Below are positions 13,349 through 22,900 of a DNA stretch of 51,102 nt, piece by piece. Position 1 is the first letter of the stretch; each line of letters opens with the position of its first letter. Under the pieces are notes generated by a model. The model searched no databases. It saw only the letters and a program-made list of their open reading frames with translations, and was not told the origin of the DNA. The stretch spans positions 1-51,102 of IMG/VR virus record IMGVR_UViG_3300042382_000381; one strand, written 5' to 3'. The position numbers were made by a program, and so were the translations under genes. This stretch comes from a virus.

Positions 13349-13439
13349 GACATTTAATGTCGATCTGATGAGACATACTAAGGGGTATACCCCCGTGGGC
13401 GCGTTAAAGATATTTAAAGTATCTATACTACCCTTAGTA
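13349..13439. promoter_or_regulatory. Palindrome-rich divergent control region
   Basis: In the gene-free stretch 13260-13619 are GACATT-T-AATGTC (13349-13361), GGGGTATACCCC (13382-13393) and a 9-bp inverted repeat TACTAAGGG (13376-13384) / CCCTTAGTA (13431-13439) around a near-palindromic AGATATTTAAAGTATCT. GTTAAC occurs twice nearby. Genes diverge from here (12684-13259 leftward, 13620 rightward), so operators and promoters for both arms are expected. No single promoter stands out. Confidence 0.55.
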
Positions 13440-13619
13440 CCATCTCACTATTTTCTAGTATTTTCATAAGCTTAGAGTTTTATACATGTTTATAGAAGTC
13501 CCTTCGCCCTCAAAAAATTTTCCCTAAAAAAATCCCTATTAGGAGTTGTTTTTGTGATACACACCTGCTAGTGTGATTCGCGCATGATACAAACCACACA
13601 AACCAAGGAGAATAACATC

Positions 13620-13790
13620 ATGTCAGACATACACAGCTACTCAATGCCAATAGAAGATATGGCTAGAATAGAAACGCCCGAAGAAATGAGAGAGTTTCTA
13701 GAGTCCTACGATATGGGGTCCTTTGACCTAGATGATAAAAGATATGACTACGATATGGACAACTACGAATACGAATCATACAACTACTAA
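13620..13790 (+). CDS. Small acidic Tyr-rich protein
   Basis: A 56-aa protein (MSDIHSYSMPIED...) with AAGGAGAATAACATC before the ATG. Very acidic, with a C-terminus rich in Asp and Tyr (RYDYDMDNYEYESYNY). This may be a DNA mimic or a host-protein inhibitor, as many small acidic phage proteins are, but nothing specific is visible. Confidence 0.6.
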   Translation: MSDIHSYSMPIEDMARIETPEEMREFLESYDMGSFDLDDKRYDYDMDNYEYESYNY

Positions 13791-13841
13791 TATCTTATTA
13801 TTATTTTAATATCAAGCTCAACAAAAGAAAGACAACTACAA

Positions 13842-14396
13842 ATGGAAACAACAATGCCTAATAACTTAGTGATATGTTCAGATAAGTTCTTGAGAACAAA
13901 AGCTCCATGGAAGATAGATGATAGCTTAATGGGTCAGCTCAAACACGACCACATGGTAGCTACCTTTGATTCATCTCTCTATGGTGGTGATTATGATCAG
14001 TTACGTAAAGACATAGCTAAACCTATAAAAAATATTACAAACAAGTACGAGTTTGATCACATCGTGTTCATTGGTATTGGCGACGACTGTCAACTGGCTA
14101 GTTCTTTATATGTTAGAAATGGTGTTGAGATAGATACAATATTTCTAGTCAATAACCCATTTGACACAAAGCTATATAATTCAATCTTTGCGCAGTGTGC
14201 AATTTACAATTTATATACCCGTCCAGAACTATCCAATAGATACTTCGAAGGAGCAGAGGCTAATCAGTACATTAAGACGCGCATACCAGCTCACATGTCC
14301 AATAGAGTGGCATTAGAGATCAGTGGCTTGTTAATGTACGATAGATACTGTGTAGATTACTTTACACCAGTAGAGTCACAATTAGTAACTCTCTAG
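13842..14396 (+). CDS. Hypothetical protein with Rossmann/alpha-beta-hydrolase-like core
   Basis: A 184-aa protein. The stretch FDHIVFIGIGDDCQLASSLYVRNG followed by IDTIFLVNNPF looks like a strand-turn-helix-strand nucleophile-elbow or Rossmann arrangement, but the hydrolase GxSxG serine is absent (GIGDD). It converges with the 14393-14683 gene, overlapping by 4 nt at the stop codons. Function unknown. Confidence 0.55.
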   Translation: METTMPNNLVICSDKFLRTKAPWKIDDSLMGQLKHDHMVATFDSSLYGGDYDQLRKDIAKPIKNITNKYEFDHIVFIGIGDDCQLASSLYVRNGVEIDTIFLVNNPFDTKLYNSIFAQCAIYNLYTRPELSNRYFEGAEANQYIKTRIPAHMSNRVALEISGLLMYDRYCVDYFTPVESQLVTL

Positions 14397-14683
14397 TCGA
14401 AGTCGTTCTTATTAAACTGTAATACATTAGGCAAACTTACATCCATATTGCGGACCACCTCTTCAGGAGACTGAGAGGTGAGTTCGCTTATATCACATAC
14501 CATCATCCACTGATCTTTGGTAAATACCGTCATTGTATAGATCTCATCATCATCAGTGTGAACTGTGACTATAACGTCTTCTAAGGCGTCATCGGTTTCA
14601 AACTCGAAGTCAGGCATTGGTTCCTGAGCGTATTTACGCCCTTCTAAAAACTTCTGTATCATCTTAAAGAAGAAATCCATCAT
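14393..14683 (-). CDS. Small acidic hypothetical protein
   Basis: A 96-aa protein: a short amphipathic N-terminus (MMDFFFKMIQKFLEGRKY), then an acidic beta-rich region (DVIVTVHTDDDEIYTMTVFTKDQW). AGTAGG lies upstream of the ATG. No family recognised. Confidence 0.6.
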   Translation of the reverse strand: MMDFFFKMIQKFLEGRKYAQEPMPDFEFETDDALEDVIVTVHTDDDEIYTMTVFTKDQWMMVCDISELTSQSPEEVVRNMDVSLPNVLQFNKNDFD

Positions 14684-14770
14684 AGAGACCTACTTTGATA
14701 TTTTAAAAAAAATAAATGAAATTTTTGGCGGCGGACGACTTCTTCAATAGTACTTCAAAAAGAAGTAAGA

Positions 14771-15058
14771 TCAATCATTCCTATCACGCTTATAGAGATA
14801 AACATCATCAAGCATCAAATCGATAGCGTCAGCCAAAGAGTTGAGACGAGCTTCCAATTTATCTATATCAAAACCAGTCTTTTCCTTAGGCTTAGGTTCA
14901 ATACGTCTTTTAGCGACTTTTGGTTCATATACGGTTCTGTGTTCAGATATCATGTCTAATAGGTGATTAACATCATAATCTTTTTGGATACGATTCCAAG
15001 CTTCTGTATTACTCCAGTTTTCGAAATCTTTCCACATATCTTCAAAATCTTTACTCAT
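14771..15058 (-). CDS. Hypothetical helical protein
   Basis: A 95-aa charged protein: N-terminal helix rich in Trp and Asp (MSKDFEDMWKDFENWSNTEAW), a basic linker (KVAKRRIEPKPKEK) and a C-terminal helix. The start overlaps the stop of the 15051-15212 gene by 8 nt, so it is in the recA operon. Confidence 0.6.
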   Translation of the reverse strand: MSKDFEDMWKDFENWSNTEAWNRIQKDYDVNHLLDMISEHRTVYEPKVAKRRIEPKPKEKTGFDIDKLEARLNSLADAIDLMLDDVYLYKRDRND

Positions 15059-15212
15059 CTACTAACTCCGTCCACTTTTCTCCGCATTCACGGCATTCGA
15101 TTCCATATTTAGTATTATCATCTTTTTTACCCAAGTGGGTAACTATAAAATTAGTTGGAATTGGGCAATCTGCACAAGGATCAATTTCTAGGTCAATCCT
15201 ATTACTTGGCAT
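15051..15212 (-). CDS. Small zinc-ribbon protein
   Basis: A 53-aa protein (MPSNRIDLEIDPCADCP...). CADC at residues 13-16 and CREC near 39-42 form two CxxC knuckles, a classical zinc-ribbon spacing. It overlaps the end of recA by 11 nt and the next gene by 8 nt. Probably a small DNA- or protein-binding accessory protein. Confidence 0.6.
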   Translation of the reverse strand: MPSNRIDLEIDPCADCPIPTNFIVTHLGKKDDNTKYGIECRECGEKWTELVDE

Positions 15213-16185
15213 CTCGAATCTTCTCTTTCATCTCCATAAAGGTATCTTCATTCTCTCTAAGGTGATTAATAGCATTTTCTCTACCCTGAGCAAACAATTC
15301 GCCGTTGTAATAGATCCATGCGCCCTTTTGAGTTAAAATGCCGGCATCTAGTGCAACATCTAAAACGCAACCATGCTCATCAATGCCTTTGCCATAAAGA
15401 ATGGAGAACTCGGTTACTTTCATAGGTGGTGCCATCTTATTTTTAATAATCTTAACTTTAGATACAATACCTACTGAGTTGCCGGCCTTATCCTTGATAT
15501 CTTCTCTTTTTCTAATATCAATACGAACAGATGCAGCGTACTTTAGTGCCATGCCACCTGGAGTGGTTTCTGGGTTACCAAACATTACACCAATCTTGTT
15601 TCTAAGCTGATTTATAAACACTAGGAGCGTCTTATGGGTATTTGCCTGTCCAACTAGCTTTCTCATGGCTTTGGCCATCATACGAGCTTGTAGACCCATC
15701 TGAGCCGATTCCATGTCACCCTCTAGCTCTGCTTTTGGAATTAAGCTTGCAACTGAGTCAATAATGATGACTCCAAGCTCTCCTGTAGCAACTAGCTTGT
15801 CTACGATCTCTAGTGCTTGCTCGCCGTAGTCTGGCTGGGTAAAGACTAATTCATCTACATCAACTCCAACAGCTTTCATATAAACTGGGTCCAATGCATG
15901 TTCTGCGTCTACATACGCGCACGTGATACCAAGCTTTTGTGCTTGAGCAACAATTGATAAAGCAAGTGTTGATTTACCAGAAGACTCTGGTCCATAGATC
16001 TCAACTATTCTACCTCTTGGTAGTCCGCCAATTCCGAGTATTCTATCAAGTGATAAAGCACCAGTTGGGATTGATGGCCACGGTTCAAAGTCTGATGAAC
16101 CCAATTTCATTACCGAGCCGGCACCATATTGTCTATCTATTTGAGCTATGGCCAACTCAAGTTGTTTTGATATTGCTTCAGTCAT
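15202..16185 (-). CDS. recA: RecA recombinase
   Basis: A 327-aa bacterial-type RecA. Walker A GPESSGKST (65-73), the YVDAEHALDP motif, Walker B VIIIDS (139-144), loop L2 NQLRNKIGVMFGNPETTPGG and the C-terminal domain are all present. The usual acidic C-terminal tail of about 20 residues is missing; the protein ends KEKIRDAK, which may relax autoinhibition. RecA drives homologous strand exchange with ATP. A phage copy probably supports replication-linked recombination and repair. It is the second gene of a leftward operon with a 58-aa coiled-coil protein. Confidence 0.96.
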   Translation of the reverse strand: MTEAISKQLELAIAQIDRQYGAGSVMKLGSSDFEPWPSIPTGALSLDRILGIGGLPRGRIVEIYGPESSGKSTLALSIVAQAQKLGITCAYVDAEHALDPVYMKAVGVDVDELVFTQPDYGEQALEIVDKLVATGELGVIIIDSVASLIPKAELEGDMESAQMGLQARMMAKAMRKLVGQANTHKTLLVFINQLRNKIGVMFGNPETTPGGMALKYAASVRIDIRKREDIKDKAGNSVGIVSKVKIIKNKMAPPMKVTEFSILYGKGIDEHGCVLDVALDAGILTQKGAWIYYNGELFAQGRENAINHLRENEDTFMEMKEKIRDAK

Positions 16186-16204
16186 GACTATAGTTTATCA
16201 CTTT

Positions 16205-16381
16205 CTACTGACGTGAATCAAGCTGCTGCTCAATTGTTTTGATTTTATAAATTATATTTTGTTTTATCTGTAAAAACTGTCTTCTTGTTTGCGGATCAGA
16301 ACCAAGCAAAGCATTTGACACTTTATTTAAAAGGGTATATAACTTTTTCAATTCTTCGTTGTTTGTGTTAACTCTATACAT
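16205..16381 (-). CDS. Small coiled-coil protein upstream of recA
   Basis: A 58-aa helical protein (MYRVNTNNEELKKLYTLLNK..., ending IIYKIKTIEQQLDSRQ) with GAGGAAAAG before ATG 16379-16381. It ends 19 bp before the recA start. It could modulate RecA or be unrelated; no family recognised. Confidence 0.6.
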   Translation of the reverse strand: MYRVNTNNEELKKLYTLLNKVSNALLGSDPQTRRQFLQIKQNIIYKIKTIEQQLDSRQ

Positions 16382-16400
16382 CTTTTCCTCGAAGGTATCG

Positions 16401-16409
16401 TGATATAAT
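16401..16409 (+). promoter_or_regulatory. Extended -10 promoter TGATATAAT
   Basis: Perfect TGnTATAAT, 35 bp before the ATG at 16445. The same 9-mer recurs at 31851, 45410 and 50473, each just upstream of a plus-strand gene. No good -35, as expected for extended -10 promoters. Confidence 0.65.
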
Positions 16410-16444
16410 GAAGGCGCAAAGTATACACCATAAACGGAGAAGTG

Positions 16445-16597
16445 ATGAATAGAAAAATAGACCTAAACCCTGATTACATCAGAGCTGTGCATCTACTAGA
16501 GAACAAGATTAAGAACCCGTTTGATTTAATTAAACTTTGGTCGATTTTTGGCCCTTGTATAGAAAATCATCCAGACATCGAAAATATTCGTAGATAA
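16445..16597 (+). CDS. Small hypothetical protein
   Basis: A 50-aa protein (MNRKIDLNPDYIRAVHLLEN...) with CGGAGAAGTG before ATG 16445-16447 and an extended -10 promoter upstream. Mostly helical. No family recognised. It heads the rightward arm. Confidence 0.55.
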   Translation: MNRKIDLNPDYIRAVHLLENKIKNPFDLIKLWSIFGPCIENHPDIENIRR

Positions 16598-16598
16598 C

Positions 16599-16628
16599 TT
16601 GACAAGAATTTGACAGTGTGTGTATACT
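16599..16628 (+). promoter_or_regulatory. Sigma70-type promoter for the Clp/late operon
   Basis: TTGACA (16599-16604), 18-bp spacer, TATACT (16623-16628). A second TTGACA (16610-16615) with TATACG (16632-16637) at 16 bp overlaps it. This is the best -35/-10 pair in the window and lies about 135 bp before the first late gene. Confidence 0.75.
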
Positions 16629-16694
16629 GGGTATACGAGAGCTCTAGCCAAAAGAATACGCTAAAGTCTTATAATATTTTGTGTATGCATACAC
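16622..16694. promoter_or_regulatory. Operator-like palindromes
   Basis: GTATAC-TGG-GTATAC (16622-16636) overlaps the -10 region, and the perfect palindrome GTGTATGCATACAC lies at 16681-16694. Both share the GTATNC core, which fits two sites for one dimeric regulator. Confidence 0.45.
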
Positions 16695-16763
16695 TGTCCT
16701 AATTCTGACCAAAGTAATACTTTTGAATTACTATTAAGTAAGAATAAAAAGAATCGAGGACAA

Positions 16764-18230
16764 ATGAAGATATATCAGATATATGTTCCTGAACTTGCCA
16801 CGTATGCAAAGTTCAAAGTCCTAGAACCAGAAAGTTTAGAAGACTTTATTTCTGAATACAAAAAAGAAAGTAAGAAGATAGATATTCTTTCTTTCAGGAA
16901 AAAAGTAATTGAAACTTTTGTTTTTAACCTAAAGTCAGATATTACAGATGCCTTGCGTTTAATGACTAAGCAAGCAGCTCAAGCATGTCTAGATTCCTTA
17001 TTTACCGGATGCATTATGCTGAACCCCGGCTTAGACATTGACATGTGGCTAAACATAGCCTATACAGGAGTGCCTGAAGATATTGGTCCTATGGACCTAG
17101 ATGACGACATTTCATCGGCATTTTTAAACTCACTAAAGAACATGCGTTCTAAGTTTCCAAAACTAGATGCTGAAGATTACCCATTTGACACTAAGGGTAA
17201 AACAAAGCCTAAGATTAAGCAAATTTCAAAGCAGAAGTATCTTGGTTTAAAGAATCACCTAAATTCTAATATTATTGGACAAGATGCTGCAATAGAATCT
17301 GTTGTTTCATCTCTTAGGAGGTCACAAGCTGGTTTAAGCGATAATGATAGGCCACTTGGTGTATTTCTATTTGCTGGTTCTTCAGGAGTCGGAAAAACTC
17401 ATTTGGCAAACGTTTTGCATAAATATCTATTTGGAAGTGACTATCCTATGGTTAGAATTGACTGTGGAGAATATCAACACAAACATGAGAACCAGAAGTT
17501 AATTGGCTCCCCTCCAGGATATGTTGGACACGACGAAGGTGGACAATTAGTTAATACAATTAAACAATTTCCTTCAAGTGTAGTATTGCTTGACGAAGTT
17601 GAAAAAGCTCACCCAGATCTTTGGAACACATTCTTGAGAGTATTTGATGACGGTGTTTTAACAGATTCAAAAGGTGAAGTGGTTGATTTTAAAAATACAA
17701 TTATTATTATGACCACAAACTTAGGAAATGATAAAACTAGCGAACATCTTCTTGCCGGCGGTACTGGCTTTAATAGAGATGTTAATTATAAGACTGGTAC
17801 TAAAAAAATTCCAGAAAGATCTATTCTTGAAAGAAATACGAATGACGGCATTAAAAAGCACTTTAAACCAGAGTTTTTAAATAGAATTGATAAAGTTGTT
17901 ATATTTAATTATTTATCTGAATCAGATTGTCAAACGATTGCGCAGTTAGAAATGTCAATCATTGCAGACAAGATGAGAAAGAAGGGTTATTCTTTTGAGT
18001 ATAATCAAAATGTAATTGAAGGTTTAATAGACAAGGGCATAGATAGCATTAAAGGCGCACGTGGTTTGGCTCAAATAAGAAGAGAATTGATGGAGTCTCC
18101 ACTTGCTGACAGCATGATTAATACCGTAATTCCAAGAGGAAGTATATTCCAGATGTACTATGAAGATGAGGCTTTTAAATTTAGTATTCAAAAACCTATC
18201 AAAAAAACAGGTCTATTAAAAGAAGTTTAA
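16764..18230 (+). CDS. ClpA/ClpB-type AAA+ ATPase
   Basis: A 488-aa single-ring AAA+ protein. Residues 1-150 are a phage-specific N-terminal domain. The AAA+ core has Walker A GSSGVGKT (205-212), pore loop GYVG inside GSPPGYVGHDEGGQL, Walker B VVLLDEVEKAH, sensor 1 MTTNLG, arginine finger FLNRID and sensor 2 GARGL near the C-terminus, as in the D2 ring of ClpA/B. These unfold or remodel proteins using ATP. There is no Clp N-domain and no ClpP in the window, so it may act as a stand-alone remodeller (head maturation or host takeover) or feed host ClpP. First gene of the late region. Confidence 0.9.
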   Translation: MKIYQIYVPELATYAKFKVLEPESLEDFISEYKKESKKIDILSFRKKVIETFVFNLKSDITDALRLMTKQAAQACLDSLFTGCIMLNPGLDIDMWLNIAYTGVPEDIGPMDLDDDISSAFLNSLKNMRSKFPKLDAEDYPFDTKGKTKPKIKQISKQKYLGLKNHLNSNIIGQDAAIESVVSSLRRSQAGLSDNDRPLGVFLFAGSSGVGKTHLANVLHKYLFGSDYPMVRIDCGEYQHKHENQKLIGSPPGYVGHDEGGQLVNTIKQFPSSVVLLDEVEKAHPDLWNTFLRVFDDGVLTDSKGEVVDFKNTIIIMTTNLGNDKTSEHLLAGGTGFNRDVNYKTGTKKIPERSILERNTNDGIKKHFKPEFLNRIDKVVIFNYLSESDCQTIAQLEMSIIADKMRKKGYSFEYNQNVIEGLIDKGIDSIKGARGLAQIRRELMESPLADSMINTVIPRGSIFQMYYEDEAFKFSIQKPIKKTGLLKEV

Positions 18231-18268
18231 CATTACTATTACTACAATCAAACAAACTAAGAGGTTTT

Positions 18269-18484
18269 ATGGTAGCTAGTTTAAATCCACGTGCAATAGC
18301 TTCACGAGTTATGTCAATGCCAGTTTCTGGTAGATCAAGTGGAGCAATGGCATTTGCTAAGAAGCATAAAAAGAAAATGATGATGGGCGCTGGAGCAATT
18401 GGAGTAGGCAGAGCCACTATTGGTGGACGTAGATCTGGCTTGGATAAAACTCCTGGCAGACCAACAGGCATGTACAACTACTAA
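18269..18484 (+). CDS. Small basic Gly/Met-rich protein
   Basis: A 71-aa protein with AGAGG upstream. Basic cluster (KKHKKKMMMGAGAIGVG) and a Gly/Arg-rich C-terminus. Possibly a minor virion or DNA-binding protein, given its place ahead of packaging genes. Confidence 0.6.
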   Translation: MVASLNPRAIASRVMSMPVSGRSSGAMAFAKKHKKKMMMGAGAIGVGRATIGGRRSGLDKTPGRPTGMYNY

Positions 18485-18493
18485 GGAGCCAAT

Positions 18494-18814
18494 ATGCCGG
18501 CAGGAATAGGTAGAAAATATATAGGCGACATGTTCGCAGCTATAGGTAGCCGAACAAAAGCTGGAAAAGCTATATCATCAGGCGCACGTGCAATGGCAGC
18601 TACAGCACCAGCTGGAATGGTAACACCAGCTGCCATGAGTGCATATTTGCGACCTGGTCACATAAAAGCCGGCAAAAGAATGACTGCTTATGGAGTATTG
18701 GGTGCCTCAGGCATGAACATGGCTTACAGCAATAGAAGAGGCAATTCATATAGACCACCATCGCAGCCAATTAACCCGATATCGTCACCACAAGGCTCTG
18801 GAAGATACGCATAA
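18494..18814 (+). CDS. Small Ala/Gly-rich protein, probable virion component
   Basis: A 106-aa protein with AAGGAG before the ATG. Basic and Ala/Gly/Met-rich (KAGKAISSGARAMAATAPAG), with a Pro/Ser tail. It resembles in composition the larger Gly/Ala-rich proteins at 23693-25872, suggesting the same virion compartment. Confidence 0.6.
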   Translation: MPAGIGRKYIGDMFAAIGSRTKAGKAISSGARAMAATAPAGMVTPAAMSAYLRPGHIKAGKRMTAYGVLGASGMNMAYSNRRGNSYRPPSQPINPISSPQGSGRYA

Positions 18815-18832
18815 TACGCTATCATTGATGAT

Positions 18833-19246
18833 ATGAATAATTGGAAAATGTACATAAATGAAAATGATGATTTTGAGCTACCTAATTTTCTTTATAGAAC
18901 CATAATGGAGTTGATGAAGCAATCATTAGATATGGGAACTCTTTTATCGAGTGATCAACAAAAACTAAGAGCCTATAAAGAGCAAACTAAAAAGTTGTTT
19001 AAAAACAAATGGTATGAAATAGCCAAAGCTCTTGAAGCCTTTTCTATTATAGATCCTTGTATATGTTCAATGGAAGAAAAAGAAATTTATTGCGATTTAT
19101 GCAAAGGTGCAAGGTATCTTATTAATTCTTCTTTAACTCCAGATGAAATGAGAGAAGTAGGATTGATAACCAACGCAGGAACCAATGCTGAAATTATAAG
19201 TAAGCTGCAAAAAAGTTTAAATGAAATATTGTCAGAATACCCTTAG
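18833..19246 (+). CDS. Hypothetical protein with CxC...CxxC cluster
   Basis: A 137-aa helical protein. CICS followed by IYCDLCKG around residues 76-92 gives four Cys suitable for a zinc site. The context (before the packaging genes) suggests a packaging or assembly accessory. No family recognised. Confidence 0.65.
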   Translation: MNNWKMYINENDDFELPNFLYRTIMELMKQSLDMGTLLSSDQQKLRAYKEQTKKLFKNKWYEIAKALEAFSIIDPCICSMEEKEIYCDLCKGARYLINSSLTPDEMREVGLITNAGTNAEIISKLQKSLNEILSEYP

Positions 19247-19257
19247 ATCGGTGAAAA

Positions 19258-19977
19258 ATGTCAGAATTAGAAAAGCCAGATAATAAGAATAATTTCATGA
19301 AACAATTTGAGTCTTTGAGACCAGACTTGTTTTTTCCAGATCATTGGACTGATGATCAAAAAGAAAAAGCAGTAGATTTAATTAGGCCGCAAAAAACTAG
19401 AAGTGCAATGTTTTCGTCTATACCAATGAACTGCGAAGCTGAAAAATGCATCTTTGCTTCAACATGCCCATTAATGAAAGAAAACCTTGCTCCCAAAAAC
19501 AAACCATGCCCAATTGAAATGTCAATGGTTGCCCAATTCACCGCAGAGTATTTAGAACAACTAGATGTTAATCCAAATAACTTAGTAGAAGTTTCAATGG
19601 TTAGAGATTTAGTAGATCAAGAAGTTCAATATCTGCGCAAAACAAAACTACTTGCAAAAGAGCATTTTATTCAAGAAAATATAATTGGAATTGACAGAGA
19701 TGGTCAACCAATTCTTAAGAAGGAATTGCATTTAGCTGTTGAGTTAGAAGATAAGCTTCACAAGAGAAGAAAAGATTTAAGAAACCAACTATTAGCCACC
19801 AGAGAAGCTAAGGCTAAAGTTGGACAAGTTCAACTTGATACAGCTCAAGCAATTTCTGACATTATAGGAAGAGTGCAAGCGGTAGAAAGCCAAAGAGAAA
19901 AACTATTAAGAAAAAAACTAGGTACATCAGAATTAGATGATTATATCATTGACTCTGAGGTGGTTCCAGAACCATAG
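19258..19977 (+). CDS. Putative terminase small subunit or packaging accessory protein
   Basis: A 239-aa protein. A Cys cluster at residues 58-83 (NCEAEKCIFASTCPLMKE ... CPIE) is followed by helices (MVAQFTAEYLEQLDV) and a long charged coiled-coil to the C-terminus. I recall similar Cys-cluster proteins before TerL in some Gram-positive phages, where they are called small terminase subunits; that is the basis of this call. It could instead be an Fe-S or zinc regulatory protein. Confidence 0.45.
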   Translation: MSELEKPDNKNNFMKQFESLRPDLFFPDHWTDDQKEKAVDLIRPQKTRSAMFSSIPMNCEAEKCIFASTCPLMKENLAPKNKPCPIEMSMVAQFTAEYLEQLDVNPNNLVEVSMVRDLVDQEVQYLRKTKLLAKEHFIQENIIGIDRDGQPILKKELHLAVELEDKLHKRRKDLRNQLLATREAKAKVGQVQLDTAQAISDIIGRVQAVESQREKLLRKKLGTSELDDYIIDSEVVPEP

Positions 19978-19985
19978 GATAAACC

Positions 19986-22900
19986 ATGCCAAGAAAAAAA
20001 ACTAAAGCTCAATTAGCAAAAGAAGCTGCAGACAGGAAAAACCTGTATGGTTACAAGGGCTTAAGTGTAGGAACAATTGCGAGCCCAAGAATATATACTG
20101 GTGATAGAACAAAGCCAGGTCCATTTAGTGATTTGTACAGTATGTACGAAAATCTTGGAGAAGAAATTTTTGGTCCCCCTACTAGTAGAGACAGATTATC
20201 TCAAGCTATTGCGCAAAATATTGAATCGCCAATAAGAGCTTCGTCACCTGCTTATAGATCTGTTTATGGTACAGTAGAGGACCAATTAAGTTCTTATAGA
20301 GCTTTTGAGGCAGACTACAGACTTGCATTGAGAACAGAATTAGATCAAGGAGTAGCTCTCAGTGCAGGTAGAATAAAACAGATTGAAGCAGGGCTTTCAG
20401 AATATGCACCAATAGATCTTAGCTTAATTTCAAGCCTACAAGCAAGAAGTCAGCTAAGAGAAATTTTTAATACTAGAGTAATAAAAACAAAACCTTTAAT
20501 AGAAAACCTTGGTCTTCCCGGTTTATATACTCCATCTGGAAACCCAGGAAGATTAACATCAAGATATATGGCATCTACTGCAGATGGATATGAACCAATA
20601 ATAGACATTCTCCAAGGTGCTACTTTTTCAATTGATCCAAATGCAACAACATTATCAAACATTTCACCACAAGCTTCTTTTAGAATGGGAATGCAATCTC
20701 TCCCACCTTCTATATCATTGACGCAAAGAGTTGCTAGAGGTGGAAGACTATCGCTATCAGATTTGCCAGATGACGCAATTCTTCATTCGTTAGACATTGA
20801 AGCAGAAGACGTAACACCAGACGCTTTAATGAGATCTGTTTCAGCAGGAACTAGTAGATTAAGTAAATATTCCGATGGTTCTGTAAAAATTAGAAAAGTG
20901 GGTGGAATTGAAAATCAAGAATTAGGCGCAGCATTAATTACGCCAAGAATGAAAGGGCTACCATCAACTGACCCTGCAGATCTAAACAGAGTAATGGATT
21001 TTTCAAGCGCAACTGCCATAAGAGAAGGTTTAGTTGGCCTACCTGGAACAGATAAAAAATTTGACATAACAACTAAAGTTGGAAGAGTACAGGCAGCAGA
21101 TCACTTTAGAGGGATGTTAAGAACATTTAATCAATCAGGACATTACTTGGTTACAACATTTGGAGAAAGTTATGACATACCAAAAATGGCTCAAACTTTT
21201 AGAACAATGGAAGAATTTGCAGCAGAAGGAGGAGAAGAACTTCTAAAAGAATTTGAAAGAAAAATGGCTAGTGGTGGAATGATAGACACTCTAGGTTTAG
21301 TTAAAGAAAGATTAAACAATAGAATAGTTGATCGTTTATCAGCAGCAACAACAACAACTGAACAAAAAGCATTACTTGCGTTTCAAGGACTACTTTCTCC
21401 ATCTGCCATGCATAGAACAAGGGTGGCTGGTGAAGCAGTTTCTCCATTTGGTTTAGGAAACCTAATTCAATCAACTAATTTTTTGCAACTGTTAGCTGAA
21501 AAAGGTGATTCTGAGTTAATAGAAACATTAGCCACAAGCCAAGGCGCACACATAGCAAGTGTTGACAAAGATATATCACTAAAAGTACTTGAATATTTAG
21601 AAGAGTTGGATATAGCAGATCCAATAAGTGGCTTAGACCTAAGTGGTCTTGCGCCAGAGATGCAAAGATTAATTGTAAGAGCCCAAAGAAGACAGCGTGG
21701 ATCAAGTGCAGTTACAGTAACTACAAATATAGCCGACGTAAGAACATTAACAAATTCTGTATTTGATAACTTAACACAAACTGGTGCAATTAAAAGAGTT
21801 CAAATTGACATAGATGCTGCAGCAAAAGAGGGGATTGATCCAGCGCTAAGTGGATTAACTGGAACTATAAAGTTTGATCCTAGCTCAAGATCGTTTAGAC
21901 TATATTCTGGACCAGAAGCTACGCCTTCAGCTTTACCTTCTGGTTTTAATGCAGAAGAATACATAAGAAGAACTTTAAAAGATGAAAGAAGGCTTAGGAT
22001 TGGCCAACGTCTTGGAGATAATCAATCAATGGTTATATCAACAGGAATAAATCCTATAGATGCTGGGAATATTCAATCTATCAACACTTTAGTCACAGAT
22101 GCTGCAACAAGCAGATCCAGACCTTTAATCGATGCTGTAACACCACAAATAAATGATACCAATGAAGCTCAATTCATATCGGGAATGTCATCAACTAAAA
22201 CAAATATAGGTTACCCTTATATGTCAAATACTGAAGGAGTATCTTCATCTATAACTGGTTTAATGAGAGATCAACTTACTGGAGTAGATTTGAATGCTGC
22301 GAATAGCTATATGAAATCATTGAGAGATGCAGGAGTTGGATCCATTGGAATTAATCCTGAAGTTAGATCATTAATGGTTGGTTTATCAGAAATGACTGCT
22401 AGCCAAGGTGCAAGAAATAGAACGTTAATTGCCTCTGCCTTAGGGGTAGCTCGAGAAGATACTAGAGTAAGTGTTTTATCTGAAAGACTTTCTGACACTA
22501 TGAAATATTTTAGTGAATTAGGAATATTTCATGCTGGTACACAAAAAGAATTAGTTACCACAGACAGCGTTCTATTGCTTCCAACATCTGTATTAAAAGA
22601 TATGACAACATATACTTCTTCTGGAAAAAAAGTTAAATTATTAGATCCAGAAGCATTAAAATTAAAATCTCACTCAGTAAGGTTGTCAAGAGCTACTAGG
22701 GCGAAAGAAGAATTAGAAACAGTAAACTTTATTATGGGTGGAGAAATAGCTAGAGGTACTGGTCCTTTAGCTCAAAAACAAGCAAGAGAAGAGGCCACAT
22801 CAGCATATCAAGCAATACACACCATGCTTCAAGCTGGAGGCAATACGCCTAAAGCAGCAATTGACGTAGGTCTTGCAATAGGTGATGAACAAGCACTTTC

